From the NCBI GenBank assembly GCA_022008415.1, contig JAIRBC010000003.1, forward strand, positions 1 to 64,000: a stretch of 64,000 nucleotides of DNA. Reading direction: 5' to 3'. A program made the translations under genes and the position numbers. This DNA comes from Cerina litoralis (lineage in GTDB: Bacteria > Bacteroidota > Bacteroidia > Flavobacteriales > Flavobacteriaceae). The notes beneath the pieces are model-generated. The model was not told where the DNA came from. It saw nothing but the letters and a program-made list of their open reading frames with translations, and did no database searches. This document shows positions 16,628 to 24,757 of the stretch, in pieces (position 1 is the first letter of the stretch; every line of letters begins with the position of its first letter).

Positions 16628-17392
16628 TTAAAGGATATCTTTTACAAAATCTCCAATCCCATCGGTCCCGTTTTCCGTCAGGCACTTAATAAATGCCGAC
16701 CCAATAATGGCTCCCTTGGCCGATTTGGTGGCCTGCTTAAAGGTGTCCGCATTGCTGATTCCAAAACCTACGATTTGGGGATTGGACAGTTTTAGGGAGG
16801 CGATACGTTCAAAATACTCGGTCTGCTCGTTCCCGAAGCCTTGTTTGGCCCCGGTAACGCTGGCCGAGCTTACCATATAGATAAACCCGTCCGAAGCGGC
16901 ATCGATCTGCCGAATACGGGCATCGCTGGTCTGCGGGGTAATCAGAAAAATATTTATAAGCCCGTATTTCTTAAAAATGGTTTCATACTGGTCCTGGTAA
17001 ACGTCTAAAGGCAGGTCGGGGAGAATAAGTCCGTCGATTCCGATCTCCTCACATTTTTTGCAAAAGGCTTCCACCCCGTATTGTAGCACCGGGTTAAAAT
17101 ACCCCATGATGATCAACGGTATGGAGACCGTTTTTCGGATGTCCTTTAATTGATCGAACAGCAATTCGGTACCCATCCCATTTTTGAGGGCTTTGGTAGA
17201 GCTCGCTTGAATGGTAGGACCGTCGGCCAACGGATCGCTGAACGGCAGCCCGATCTCGATCATATCCACGCCGTTCTTTTCCAATTCCCGGATTATTTTC
17301 ACGGTATCGTTCAGCGCAGGATACCCCGCCGTAAAGTAGATGGAGAGGAGCTTTTTGTCCTCTTGTAATTTGCTGACAATCTTATTTTCCAT
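16628..17392 (-). CDS. trpA: Tryptophan synthase alpha chain
   Basis: The 254-residue TIM-barrel subunit cleaves indole-3-glycerol phosphate to indole, which passes to TrpB. The signature MIEIGLPFSDPLADGPTIQ spans the catalytic Glu and Asp, and the phosphate-binding regions VGFGISN and GAIIGSAF are intact. It is the last gene of the trp operon, about 46 bp after trpB, and the junction contains a GC-rich hairpin repeat (17411-17434). No obvious terminator follows. It is a little shorter than the ~265 residues usual in E. coli but complete. Confidence 0.97.
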   Translation of the reverse strand: MENKIVSKLQEDKKLLSIYFTAGYPALNDTVKIIRELEKNGVDMIEIGLPFSDPLADGPTIQASSTKALKNGMGTELLFDQLKDIRKTVSIPLIIMGYFNPVLQYGVEAFCKKCEEIGIDGLILPDLPLDVYQDQYETIFKKYGLINIFLITPQTSDARIRQIDAASDGFIYMVSSASVTGAKQGFGNEQTEYFERIASLKLSNPQIVGFGISNADTFKQATKSAKGAIIGSAFIKCLTENGTDGIGDFVKDIL

Positions 17393-17410
17393 AGTTTGAA
17401 AATCAAAATT

Positions 17411-17434
17411 CCCCCTTTGAAGGGGGCAGGGGGA
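17411..17434. repeat. GC-rich intergenic hairpin between trpB and trpA
   Basis: The hairpin ccccctttgaaggggg is followed by cagggggatg. It is a member of the CCCCTCC/GGAGGGG family found at most trp operon junctions and in the 33471 copy. Confidence 0.6.
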
Positions 17435-17438
17435 TGTT

Positions 17439-18671
17439 TTATAATTTGAAATAATCTATATACGTCTGTAAATCCTTATCCCCGCGACCGGAAAGGGTAA
17501 CCACAACCACATCGTCCGGATTGAATTTGTGGGACTCAAAAATGGCAAAGGCGTGAGACGATTCTATGGCGGGGATGATGCCTTCCAATTTGGAGAGCAA
17601 CATACCTGCCTGCATGGCTTCTTCGTCCGTTATAGAAATAAACTCCGCCCGCCCGCTTTGGTACAACTGGGCGTGCATGGGCCCTACGCCGGGATAGTCC
17701 AGTCCGGCCGAAATGGAATAGGGCTCTGTGATCTGGCCGTCATCGGTCTGCATCAACAAGGTCTTGCAACCGTGGATGATCCCTACTTTCCCCAGGGCGG
17801 AAGTAGCGGCACTTTCCCCCGAATCTATTCCTTTTCCCGCAGCCTCCACGGCGATGATACCCACCTCTTTTTCGTGTAGAAAATGATAGTAACTACCGGC
17901 GGCATTGCTGCCGCCTCCTACACAGGCGACTACAAAGTCCGGATTTTTGCGCCCTTCCTTCTCTTGCAGTTGCCATTTGATCTCTTCCGAAATGATCGAT
18001 TGGAATCTCGTGACCAGATCGGGGTAGGGGTGGGGACCAATAGCGGATCCGATGATATAATGGGTGTCTACGGGATTGTTGATCCAATCCCGGATCGCTT
18101 CGTTGGTAGCGTCCTTCAAAGTCCTACTCCCCGAGAGTGCCGGCCTAACTTCGGCGCCCAACATTTTCATACGGGCTACGTTCGGTGCTTGACGGGCAAT
18201 ATCTATTTCGCCCATATATACCACGCACTGTATTCCCATAAGGGCACAGACGGTAGCCGTGGCAACGCCATGCTGTCCGGCTCCGGTCTCGGCAATGATC
18301 CGGGTCTTGCCCAGACGTTTCGCCATTAAAATCTGACCGATCGTATTGTTTACCTTGTGGGCACCGGTATGGTTGAGGTCTTCCCGTTTCAGGTAGATTT
18401 TCGTATTGTATTTTTGACTGAGCCGCTCCGCAAAATAGAGCGGGGAAGGCCGACCCACGTAATCCTTCAACAATTGATCGAACTCCTTTTTAAAGGAGGA
18501 ATCCGCCATTATTTCTAGATAATTCTGCCGCAGTTCTTCCACATTGGGATAGAGCATTTCGGGGATATAGGCACCCCCGAATTCTCCGTAATATCCCTTT
18601 TTGGTGACTTCGTATAGCCCTTTTTGGGGTTTTCCGCCCAGTGGGAGTTGTGTTTTTGTCGTTGTGTTCAT
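17439..18671 (-). CDS. trpB: Tryptophan synthase beta chain
   Basis: The 410-residue PLP enzyme joins indole and serine to make tryptophan. Visible landmarks are [13 protein letters not shown], the PLP lysine in [11 protein letters not shown], the phosphate-binding [10 protein letters not shown], and LSGRGDKDL near the C-terminus. The length is normal for TrpB1. It lies between trpF and trpA, and a 252-bp gap rich in inverted repeats separates it from trpF upstream. Confidence 0.98.
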   Translation of the reverse strand: MNTTTKTQLPLGGKPQKGLYEVTKKGYYGEFGGAYIPEMLYPNVEELRQNYLEIMADSSFKKEFDQLLKDYVGRPSPLYFAERLSQKYNTKIYLKREDLNHTGAHKVNNTIGQILMAKRLGKTRIIAETGAGQHGVATATVCALMGIQCVVYMGEIDIARQAPNVARMKMLGAEVRPALSGSRTLKDATNEAIRDWINNPVDTHYIIGSAIGPHPYPDLVTRFQSIISEEIKWQLQEKEGRKNPDFVVACVGGGSNAAGSYYHFLHEKEVGIIAVEAAGKGIDSGESAATSALGKVGIIHGCKTLLMQTDDGQITEPYSISAGLDYPGVGPMHAQLYQSGRAEFISITDEEAMQAGMLLSKLEGIIPAIESSHAFAIFESHKFNPDDVVVVTLSGRGDKDLQTYIDYFKL

Positions 18672-18739
18672 TGTTTTTGGTACTTAGTATTGAGTCCGAA
18701 ATATTTTCTGAATCGGGTACTGCGAAATCCAGAAAATTT

Positions 18740-18897
18740 AACCCCTCTGCCCTTTGGGAATCCTGCCGGACTTCGTCATTTATGTTGGCTCCCCTTTGCA
18801 GGGGATGACTTTAGTTTCTATTATAGGTCCTCCCCTTTTTTCGAGGGGAGCCAGCCCGACATGGTCATTCTGGCGGGGTGCCGAAGGCGGAGGGGTT
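18740..18897. repeat. Nested inverted-repeat element between trpF and trpB (MITE-like)
   Basis: Outer arms aacccctctgccctt (18740-18754) and aaggcggaggggtt (18884-18897) are nearly complementary. Inside are two smaller hairpins, cccctttgcagggg near 18791-18804 and cctccccttttttcgagggga near 18829-18848. There is no ORF. The whole gap 18672-18923 could fold into one large cruciform in the middle of the operon. Confidence 0.55.
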
Positions 18898-18923
18898 GCC
18901 GATAGTTGTTGTTTTGTTTATAT

Positions 18924-19607
18924 CTATTTAAACTCAATATTGCTTATAAACCCCTTCAATTTTTTAATATCCTTCAATCCCGGCTCCAATTCAAATCGGC
19001 TGTTTACGTCAATGGCGTGGCAATACTTGGATTCGGAACTATGGAGAAAGTCCTCTATTTCTTTCACTTCTTCCATCCCTATGCCCCCGCTCAAAAAATA
19101 AGGTTTGGTGGAGGGGTAATTTTTAAGCAATTTCCAATCAAAAGTATACCCATTGCCACCGGGCAACTTTCCTTTGGTATCGAAAAGAAAATAGTCGCAA
19201 CTGTCTTCATATGGTTCTAGGACATTAAAATCAAAATCGTCATGGATCGAAAAAACCTTGATGATATCGACGGAAAGCTTTTTTAATTCCTTGCAGAACC
19301 CGGGACTTTCCTTCCCGTGCAATTGTATGGCCTGTAAATCGCAGTCCTTTATTTTTTTTAGGATTACCTCTAAGGGGGCATCCACGAACACTCCAACTTT
19401 TTTAATGCTATTGGGAAGCTCTGGAATGGTACCTCGAAATGAACGTTTAGAAGGTTCCCAGAAAATAAAGCCCAGATAATCCGGTTGCAATGCGGCAACT
19501 TCTTGGGTATTGAGCTTCATGCCGCAAATTTTTATCCCCACCCCAGCTTTGCCCTGAGGGGAGGGAGTTTGTTCGTTGCTATGTTTACTATCTTTTTTCA
19601 TCATCAA
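18924..19607 (-). CDS. trpF: Phosphoribosylanthranilate isomerase with repeat-derived N-terminal extension
   Basis: The enzyme converts phosphoribosylanthranilate to CdRP. The canonical protein begins at IKICGMK (about residue 25 here) and shows LGFIFWEPSKRS, the catalytic Cys of KICGMK, and the C-terminal GGIGMEEVKEI and AIDVNSRFE. The first ~24 residues are not part of the fold. Residues 14-24 (TPSPQGKAGVG) are encoded by the GC-rich interspersed repeat at 19536-19567. Three ATG codons in a row at 19607 make it hard to choose the start, but no Met occurs between them and KICGM, so the extension is probably translated. Confidence 0.95.
   Translation of the reverse strand: MMMKKDSKHSNEQTPSPQGKAGVGIKICGMKLNTQEVAALQPDYLGFIFWEPSKRSFRGTIPELPNSIKKVGVFVDAPLEVILKKIKDCDLQAIQLHGKESPGFCKELKKLSVDIIKVFSIHDDFDFNVLEPYEDSCDYFLFDTKGKLPGGNGYTFDWKLLKNYPSTKPYFLSGGIGMEEVKEIEDFLHSSESKYCHAIDVNSRFELEPGLKDIKKLKGFISNIEFK
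19536..19567. repeat. Interspersed repeat inside the 5' end of trpF
   Basis: The sequence ccccaccccagctttgccc...gaggggagggag belongs to the same GC-rich family as 17411, 19614, 22236 and 33471. Here it is in frame within trpF and codes for TPSPQGKAGVG. Confidence 0.6.
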
Positions 19608-19613
19608 TCTTAT

Positions 19614-19641
19614 TCCCCTCCTTGGCGGGGTTAGGGGTGGG
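19614..19641. repeat. Interspersed repeat across the trpC stop and trpC-trpF gap
   Basis: The sequence cccctccttggcgggg-ttaggggtggg forms a hairpin. The last codons of trpC (T-H-P) and its TAA stop fall within it, so the repeat has replaced the natural end of trpC. Confidence 0.55.
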
Positions 19642-20419
19642 TCAACCTTTTTATAAATTCCGTTGCACTCTCCCCAGGATCATCGGTTTTCATAAAGTTC
19701 TCCCCGATCAAAAACCCTCGATAGCCAAAAGGCATTAATTCTCGGATAGCCTCTACCGAGCTGATTCCGCTTTCGGAGACCTTTACAAAATCGTTCGGAA
19801 TCATTTCGGCAAGGGATTTACTCGTTTCCAAGCTCACGTCGAACGTCTTTAAATTGCGATTGTTTACCCCTAGCATGTCCAGACCGGGCATGACGGATTT
19901 GTGCAATTCCTCTCTGTTGTGCACTTCCAAAAGCACTTCCAATCCAAGGCTATGGGCCAGTTCGGAAAAGGTTTTTATTTCTTTCCTCGTAAGGATCGAT
20001 GCGATTAAAAGGACGACATCTGCACCGTGGGCTTTGGCCTCCAAAATCTGATAGGTATCGATAATGAATTCCTTGCGCAACAGCGGCAATCGCACCGCGG
20101 CTCTCGCCAAAAGTAGGTCGTCTAACGAACCGCCAAAATATTTTCCGTCCGTAAGGACCGACATGCCACATGCTCCTGCTTTTTCGTAGCCAATAGCAAC
20201 CCTATCGACGTTTAAGCTGTGATTGATGACCGATTTGGAGGGCGATCTTCGCTTGTGTTCCGCAATGATTCCCGCACCGTTGTTCCGCAACGCCTTGGCC
20301 AAGGAAGCGGTTTTTCTTTCAAAAAGCGGATAGGCTTCCAGTTGTGAAACCGGTACGACCCGCTTTTTTAGATCCACCTCTTTGCGCTTGTCCAAGACTA
20401 TTTTTGTCAGTATGTCCAT
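19631..20419 (-). CDS. trpC: Indole-3-glycerol-phosphate synthase
   Basis: The enzyme closes the indole ring from CdRP. It has 262 residues from the ATG at 20419; an ATG six bases earlier (20425) is also possible, but MDILTKIVLDKRKEV is the usual family start. Landmarks are AEHKRRSPSK (catalytic Lys), LRKEFIIDTYQ, LGVNNRNLKTF and VSESGI. The C-terminal THP and the stop codon lie inside a repeat. It is separate from TrpF, unlike the E. coli TrpC-F fusion. Confidence 0.97.
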   Translation of the reverse strand: MDILTKIVLDKRKEVDLKKRVVPVSQLEAYPLFERKTASLAKALRNNGAGIIAEHKRRSPSKSVINHSLNVDRVAIGYEKAGACGMSVLTDGKYFGGSLDDLLLARAAVRLPLLRKEFIIDTYQILEAKAHGADVVLLIASILTRKEIKTFSELAHSLGLEVLLEVHNREELHKSVMPGLDMLGVNNRNLKTFDVSLETSKSLAEMIPNDFVKVSESGISSVEAIRELMPFGYRGFLIGENFMKTDDPGESATEFIKRLTHP

Positions 20420-20436
20420 CCCCACCTGAATCCCCC

Positions 20437-20470
20437 CTTGCTTCGACTGCGCTCAGCAACCGGGAGGAAG
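20437..20470. repeat. Intergenic repeat unit before trpC
   Basis: The sequence cttgcttcgactgcgctcag followed by caaccgggagg is a flavobacterial-type interspersed unit in the trpD-trpC junction. A second hairpin (cccctcctccggagcggctgggg, about 20535-20557) sits at the other end of the same gap, next to the trpD stop. Confidence 0.4.
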
Positions 20471-20563
20471 TTTTTTGTTGTTAATATTATTAATTAGTTC
20501 GATAAGGTTTCCCTCGTTGTATTTTGTTTAAACTCCCCTCCTCCGGAGCGGCTGGGGAGAACT

Positions 20564-21556
20564 TCATCGACTCAATTCCTGTAATTTCCTCAAGGCTTTC
20601 AGCCCATTGCCGTTCAGCAAGGATTCTTTGGCCTTTTCAAAACCTGCTTTTGGAGAGGTTCCTTCCACTGTAGCAATAGCCATCCCGGCGTTGGCGCAGA
20701 CCACATTGTTCTGGGGCTCGGTTCCCTTACCTTGCAATACGTTCATAAATATCTGTGCCGATTCCCCTATACTTTCCCCGCCCACGATATCGGATCGTAA
20801 AACCGAATCTACACCAAAATCGGATGGTTTTAGCATGGCTTCGGTAAGATTGGAGATGGTCTTGGTATCCCCGGTGAGGGAAATCTCGTCATAACCGTCC
20901 AAAGCGTGAAGAATAGTAAATTGTTTGTCCGTATTCTGGTATAGATAACCGTACATTCTGGCGAGTTCTAAATTGAACACGCCCACCATTTGGTTCTTTG
21001 GGAAAGCGGGATTGACCATGGGCCCCAACATATTGAAAAATGTTTTTACGGCCAGTTCCCGTCGTATGGGAGCCACGTTCTTCATCGCTGGATGAAATAA
21101 TGGCGCATGCAGTACACAGATACCCGCCCGGTCTATGGATTTTTCCAGGAAGTCTGCCTCATTGCTAAACTTAATGCCCAAAAACTCCATGACGTTGCTA
21201 CTCCCGCATTTTGAGGATACCCCATAATTTCCGTGTTTGGTTACCTTAATTCCAGCCCCTGCTGTAATAAAGGAGGCCAAGGTGGAAATATTAAAGGTAT
21301 CCTTGCCATCCCCTCCAGTTCCGCAAAGATCCACGGGGTTGTAGGCCGATAGGTCTACAGCGAGGCAAAGCTCCAACAACGCATCCCTAAAGCCTTCCAA
21401 TTCCTCTATGGTAACGCTGCGCATCATATACACCGTAAGGAATGCCGCTATCTGGCTGGTGTTGTAGTTTCCTTTGGCAATATTGACCAAAACCTGCTTG
21501 GCATCTTCCTTTGGCAGGATATCGTGATTGATCAATCGGTTTAAAATTTCCTTCAT
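20564..21556 (-). CDS. trpD: Anthranilate phosphoribosyltransferase
   Basis: The 330-residue enzyme transfers phosphoribosyl from PRPP to anthranilate. The PRPP site CGTGGDGKDTFNIST is intact, as are KHGNYGVSSKCGSSN and the ANAGMAIA segment near the C-terminus. The length is normal for a monofunctional TrpD. About 120 bp separate it from trpG, holding copies of an AGTATTGAG-type simple repeat (21567-21595 and 21645-21670). Confidence 0.98.
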   Translation of the reverse strand: MKEILNRLINHDILPKEDAKQVLVNIAKGNYNTSQIAAFLTVYMMRSVTIEELEGFRDALLELCLAVDLSAYNPVDLCGTGGDGKDTFNISTLASFITAGAGIKVTKHGNYGVSSKCGSSNVMEFLGIKFSNEADFLEKSIDRAGICVLHAPLFHPAMKNVAPIRRELAVKTFFNMLGPMVNPAFPKNQMVGVFNLELARMYGYLYQNTDKQFTILHALDGYDEISLTGDTKTISNLTEAMLKPSDFGVDSVLRSDIVGGESIGESAQIFMNVLQGKGTEPQNNVVCANAGMAIATVEGTSPKAGFEKAKESLLNGNGLKALRKLQELSR

Positions 21557-21676
21557 CCTTTTAGTATTGAGATACTAGTATTTAGTATTGAGATTTATTG
21601 GCCTATTAATTGTTTCTTGCATTCTTTCAATTTAGTTGATACTGTGTACTCAATACTTTGTACTAAGTACGCTGTT

Positions 21677-22291
21677 CTATTTTTTCAGCCAGTTCTCCAA
21701 TATTTTTTTCCCATGAGGTGTCAATACGGATTCCGGATGGAACTGCACGGCACAAACGTCATAGATTTTATGGCGCAAGGACATGACTTCGCCGTTTTCG
21801 TCCAGGGAAGTCGCTTCCAAAACTTCGGGTAAATTGGGGTTGACAACCCACGAATGATAACGACCGACCTCTATTTCCCTGGGTATTCCATGGAATAACA
21901 CATCGTCTTTGACGATGTTTATTTTGGTGGCCACCCCGTGATGCACCAGATCTAAATTGACCAAAGTACCTCCAAAAACCTCACCGATGGCCTGTTGGCC
22001 TAAACACACGCCGAGGATACTCTTGGTAGGAGCAAAGGCTTTTATGATTTCCTTGAGCATCCCTGCCTCATCGGGAATACCTGGTCCTGGCGAAAGCACT
22101 ATCTTGTCAAAGGCGGCCACTTCCTCAAGGTTCAGCTGGTCATTTCTTTTTACGGTTACCTCGCATTCCAGATCTTCAAGGTAGTGAACCAGATTGTAGG
22201 TAAAACTGTCGTAGTTGTCTATAACTAGGACAGAAGCTCCACCCTGGCCCTCTTGGGGGGGATTTTTACTATGATGTTCTTTTTTGCTCAT
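21677..22291 (-). CDS. trpG: Anthranilate synthase component II with repeat-derived N-terminal extension
   Basis: This glutamine amidotransferase supplies ammonia to TrpE. The class I GATase triad is present: Cys in GVCLGQQAIGEVFGG, and His and Glu in VQFHPESVLTPHG. The canonical start would be near VLVIDNYDSFTYNL (residue 22). The preceding 21 residues contain NPPQEGQGGA, encoded by a GC-rich interspersed repeat (22236-22261). No other start codon lies between, so the extension is probably translated. The protein may also serve PabB in folate synthesis, as in other bacteria with a single TrpG. Confidence 0.96.
   Translation of the reverse strand: MSKKEHHSKNPPQEGQGGASVLVIDNYDSFTYNLVHYLEDLECEVTVKRNDQLNLEEVAAFDKIVLSPGPGIPDEAGMLKEIIKAFAPTKSILGVCLGQQAIGEVFGGTLVNLDLVHHGVATKINIVKDDVLFHGIPREIEVGRYHSWVVNPNLPEVLEATSLDENGEVMSLRHKIYDVCAVQFHPESVLTPHGKKILENWLKK
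22236..22261. repeat. Interspersed repeat inside the 5' end of trpG
   Basis: The sequence gctccaccctggccctcttgg, continuing into a run of G, is in frame in trpG and encodes NPPQEGQGGA. It belongs to the same family as the repeat in trpF. Confidence 0.55.
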
Positions 22292-22321
22292 TTGTTGTCT
22301 TAATAATATCTTTTTTTAAAC

Positions 22322-22450
22322 TCCCCTCCTTCGGAGGGTCGCTTACGCTTCATAATTTGTGCCTCCGCTGGCCTCCTTCGCCAAAGTAGCACGATTACGT
22401 AGGCCGAAAGCTTCAGCGACACGTGGGTAGCGACGAAGCGGTTGGGGGAG
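22322..22450. repeat. Repeat cluster in the trpE-trpG gap
   Basis: The gap begins with the hairpin cccctccttcggaggg and ends with ggttgggggagg. Between them are GC-rich segments such as gcctccgctggcctccttcgcc and cttcagcgacacgtgggtagcg. The outer ends are complementary, so the whole spacer could fold. No ORF. Confidence 0.5.
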
Positions 22451-22454
22451 GACC

Positions 22455-23852
22455 CTATATCCCTTCCGCAATTTCCAAAGCCTTGGTCAGCGCCCCCAGT
22501 TTATGGTAGGTCTCCTGCAGTTCTGTTTCGGGATCGGACGCGGCAACGAGCCCAGCACCTGCTTGATAATAAAGATGGTGGTTTTTGCTCAAAAATGTGC
22601 GGATCATTATGGCGTGATTAAAATTGCCGTTAAAATCCATAAACCCAATGGCACCTCCGTAATACCCCCGGTTGGTTTTTTCGTATTTTTCAATAAGTTG
22701 CATGGCCATATGTTTTGGCGCCCCGCTCAAGGTTCCTGCCGGAAAGGTATCGGCCACTACTTTTAGCGTGGGAATATTTTCCTTTATGTGTGCGGTTACC
22801 TTGGAGACTAAATGGATAACGTGGGAGAAAAACTGCACTTCCCTGTAATTTTCTACGGCTACTTCCTGACCGTTTCGGCTTAGGTCGTTCCGGGCCAGAT
22901 CTACCAGCATAACGTGCTCGCTGTTTTCCTTATCGTCCTCGGTCAATTTTTTGGCGAGAATGGCGTCCTGCTCATCATTTCCGGTTCTTTTAAAGGTTCC
23001 GGCGATGGGATGTATTTCCGCCTTCCCTTTTTTAACGATCAATTGGGCCTCCGGGGAACTCCCAAAGATCTTAAAATCGCCGTAATCAAAATAGAACAGA
23101 TAGGGAGAGGGATTTACCGATCGTAACGCCCTGTATACGTTAAATTCGTCCCCTTTGAACTCTTGGGAAAATCTTCGGGACAGCACCAATTGAAAGACAT
23201 CCCCGCGCTGACAATGTTTTTTTGCCAAAGCCACGTGTTCCTTATACTCCTCGTCCTTTAGATTGGACGTAGGGTTGCCTTCTTTTACAAAATTGTAGGA
23301 AGCGAAGTTCTTTGCGTTCAATATTTGTTCCAGCTCCCCAATATTGCTCTTATTTTTATAACAATGTGCAAAGAGATACGCTTCGTTCTTAAAGTGGTTG
23401 ATCGCGATAATATTCTGATAAACGGCATAATAGATATCCGGAATTTCCACGCCGCCTTCTTTTTTGTCGATTTCCACATCCTCAAAATAACGCACAGCGT
23501 CATAAGCCAAATAACCGAACAGACCATTGGTAATGAACTTGAACCCGTTTTCCTCGGTTTCAAATTTTTTACTGAACCTGTCCAGTGTTTCCGTGACGTC
23601 GGTATCTGCTTTTATGATGGTTTCAATTTTGTTCCCGTCGGGCAAATGCTCCGTGATCTTCCCGTGCCCAACCTTTATAGAAGCGATGGGATTACAGCAG
23701 ATATAGGAAAAGCTATTGTTGTTGGCCTGGTAATCGCTACTTTCCAAAAGAATGCTATTGGGAAACCTGTCCCGAATCTTAAGGTACACACTGACCGGAG
23801 TGATGGTGTCGGCCAATATTTTTTTATGATGGGTGGTCAATAGGTACTTCAT
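22455..23852 (-). CDS. trpE: Anthranilate synthase component I
   Basis: The 465-residue enzyme converts chorismate to anthranilate with ammonia from TrpG. The N-terminal LLESSD element is the conserved tryptophan feedback site. The chorismate-binding half shows HPIAGTFKRTG, KENSEHVMLVDLARNDL, GTLSGAPKHMAMQLI and YYGGAIGF. It is the first structural gene after the attenuator; the leader terminator lies about 80 bp upstream of its ATG. Regulation is expected at two levels: attenuation of transcription and feedback inhibition by tryptophan. Confidence 0.98.
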   Translation of the reverse strand: MKYLLTTHHKKILADTITPVSVYLKIRDRFPNSILLESSDYQANNNSFSYICCNPIASIKVGHGKITEHLPDGNKIETIIKADTDVTETLDRFSKKFETEENGFKFITNGLFGYLAYDAVRYFEDVEIDKKEGGVEIPDIYYAVYQNIIAINHFKNEAYLFAHCYKNKSNIGELEQILNAKNFASYNFVKEGNPTSNLKDEEYKEHVALAKKHCQRGDVFQLVLSRRFSQEFKGDEFNVYRALRSVNPSPYLFYFDYGDFKIFGSSPEAQLIVKKGKAEIHPIAGTFKRTGNDEQDAILAKKLTEDDKENSEHVMLVDLARNDLSRNGQEVAVENYREVQFFSHVIHLVSKVTAHIKENIPTLKVVADTFPAGTLSGAPKHMAMQLIEKYEKTNRGYYGGAIGFMDFNGNFNHAIMIRTFLSKNHHLYYQAGAGLVAASDPETELQETYHKLGALTKALEIAEGI

Positions 23853-23933
23853 GGAACAAGGATCTTAAATTTCTTTTCCACCTAGGCGGAAAACTTATAA
23901 TACGGGATCGAAATCAAATGTTATTAAACAATT

Positions 23934-23958
23934 AAGGCTTGTCGTGATGACAAGCCTT
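23934..23958 (-). terminator. trp attenuator terminator hairpin
   Basis: A perfect 10-bp stem (aaggcttgtc / gacaagcctt) with a 5-nt loop lies between trpL and trpE, followed on the minus strand by AATTGTTTAATAA, a modest U-rich tail. The hexamer TCGTGA at the leader stop codon (plus positions 23988-23993) is complementary to TCACGA in the loop and 3' arm (23942-23947) and could form the competing antiterminator. Confidence 0.75.
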
Positions 23959-23987
23959 TATATAGATATACTACAACGGTGCTCAGC

Positions 23988-24044
23988 TCACGATAATAGT
24001 CGTAAGTTTTTCCACCACCAAGTATTTACATTTCCTATTTTCAT
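23988..24044 (-). CDS. trpL: trp operon leader peptide with three tandem Trp codons
   Basis: An 18-codon ORF with Trp at residues 9, 10 and 11 (TGG TGG TGG), ending in TGA. It lies between a strong TTTG/TAnnTTTG promoter and the terminator hairpin of the trp operon. When charged tRNA-Trp is scarce the ribosome should stall at the WWW block and let the antiterminator form, so transcription continues into trpE. The ATG is only 5 nt from the -7 box, which implies translation from a leaderless or nearly leaderless mRNA. There is no Shine-Dalgarno. Confidence 0.85.
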   Translation of the reverse strand: MKIGNVNTWWWKNLRLLS

Positions 24045-24049
24045 AAGTC

Positions 24050-24080
24050 CAAAGATAGCAAGGAATTTTAATTTGACAAA
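24050..24080 (-). promoter_or_regulatory. trp operon promoter
   Basis: On the minus strand the -33 box TTTG (24077-24080) and the -7 box TATCTTTG (24050-24057) are separated by 19 nt, a perfect Bacteroidota sigma-ABfr-type promoter. Transcription should begin within a few bases of the trpL ATG. Confidence 0.8.
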
Positions 24081-24101
24081 CGGATGACCGATAAAAAATA
24101 A

Positions 24102-24125
24102 AAAACCCCACAGTTGTGAGGTTTT
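24102..24125 (-). terminator. Terminator of the marR-yceI unit
   Basis: On the minus strand a hairpin aaaacctcaca/tgtggggtttt is followed by TTATTTTTTATC. It lies 25 bp downstream of yceI and just upstream of the trp promoter, so it insulates the two. Confidence 0.7.
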
Positions 24126-24150
24126 AAACATTAAGGGTAAATGAAATCTA

Positions 24151-24729
24151 CTAGAAAACCAGATCCACTACCAGATCAAATTCGTCATAAATGGTTTTGT
24201 CGCCGAGGTCGTCAAAGAAACTTCCCGACCCATAACGCACATCGTATCTAGAACGATCTATTTTTACGTTGGCCGTAGCTTTGCTCCCATATACCGAAAG
24301 ATCGAATGTCACGGGATGCGTCTTACCTTTTACCGTAAGGTCACCGGTGATCTTGTACGAATTTTTTCCGGTTGCCTCAACATTGGTAAAGACCAGATTT
24401 GCGCTTGGGTAGGTTTCCGTCCCAAAAAAATCATCGGATTTCAAATGGCCTTCCAGTTTCCCTTTATCCTCTCCTTGTAAATCGTGGGAGACCAAAGTGG
24501 TCATGTCTACGCTAAAATCCCCTCCAATGAGTTGATCCCCATCAAAGACGAGGTGTCCCGCTTTTAGGTCTATGGTGCCATAATGGGATCCCGTTACTTT
24601 ATAGCCTTTCCATGTAACTGTACTTTTCTCCGTGCTTACGGATTTTTTTATTTTATCGATAGGATTGGAGGCCAGGGCTGAGGTGGCAAACAATACGGTT
24701 AGTGCTAAACTCAATGTGTTTTTTTTCAT
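24151..24729 (-). CDS. YceI-like periplasmic lipid-binding protein
   Basis: This 192-residue protein has a signal peptide (about 1-20, ending ALAS) and the eight-stranded lipocalin-like YceI barrel. Typical stretches are STVTWKGYKVTGSHYGTI, FSVDMTTLVSHD, GHLKSDDFFGTETYP, ITGDLTVKGKTHPVTFDL and the DRSRYDVRYGS turn. YceI proteins bind isoprenoid or other long lipids in the periplasm; their physiological role is unclear, though induction by stress or high pH is reported in E. coli. It is 28 bp downstream of a MarR gene and probably co-transcribed with it. Confidence 0.9.
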   Translation of the reverse strand: MKKNTLSLALTVLFATSALASNPIDKIKKSVSTEKSTVTWKGYKVTGSHYGTIDLKAGHLVFDGDQLIGGDFSVDMTTLVSHDLQGEDKGKLEGHLKSDDFFGTETYPSANLVFTNVEATGKNSYKITGDLTVKGKTHPVTFDLSVYGSKATANVKIDRSRYDVRYGSGSFFDDLGDKTIYDEFDLVVDLVF

Positions 24730-24757
24730 GTTTCTGTTGTTTAAGATTTATTAAGGT

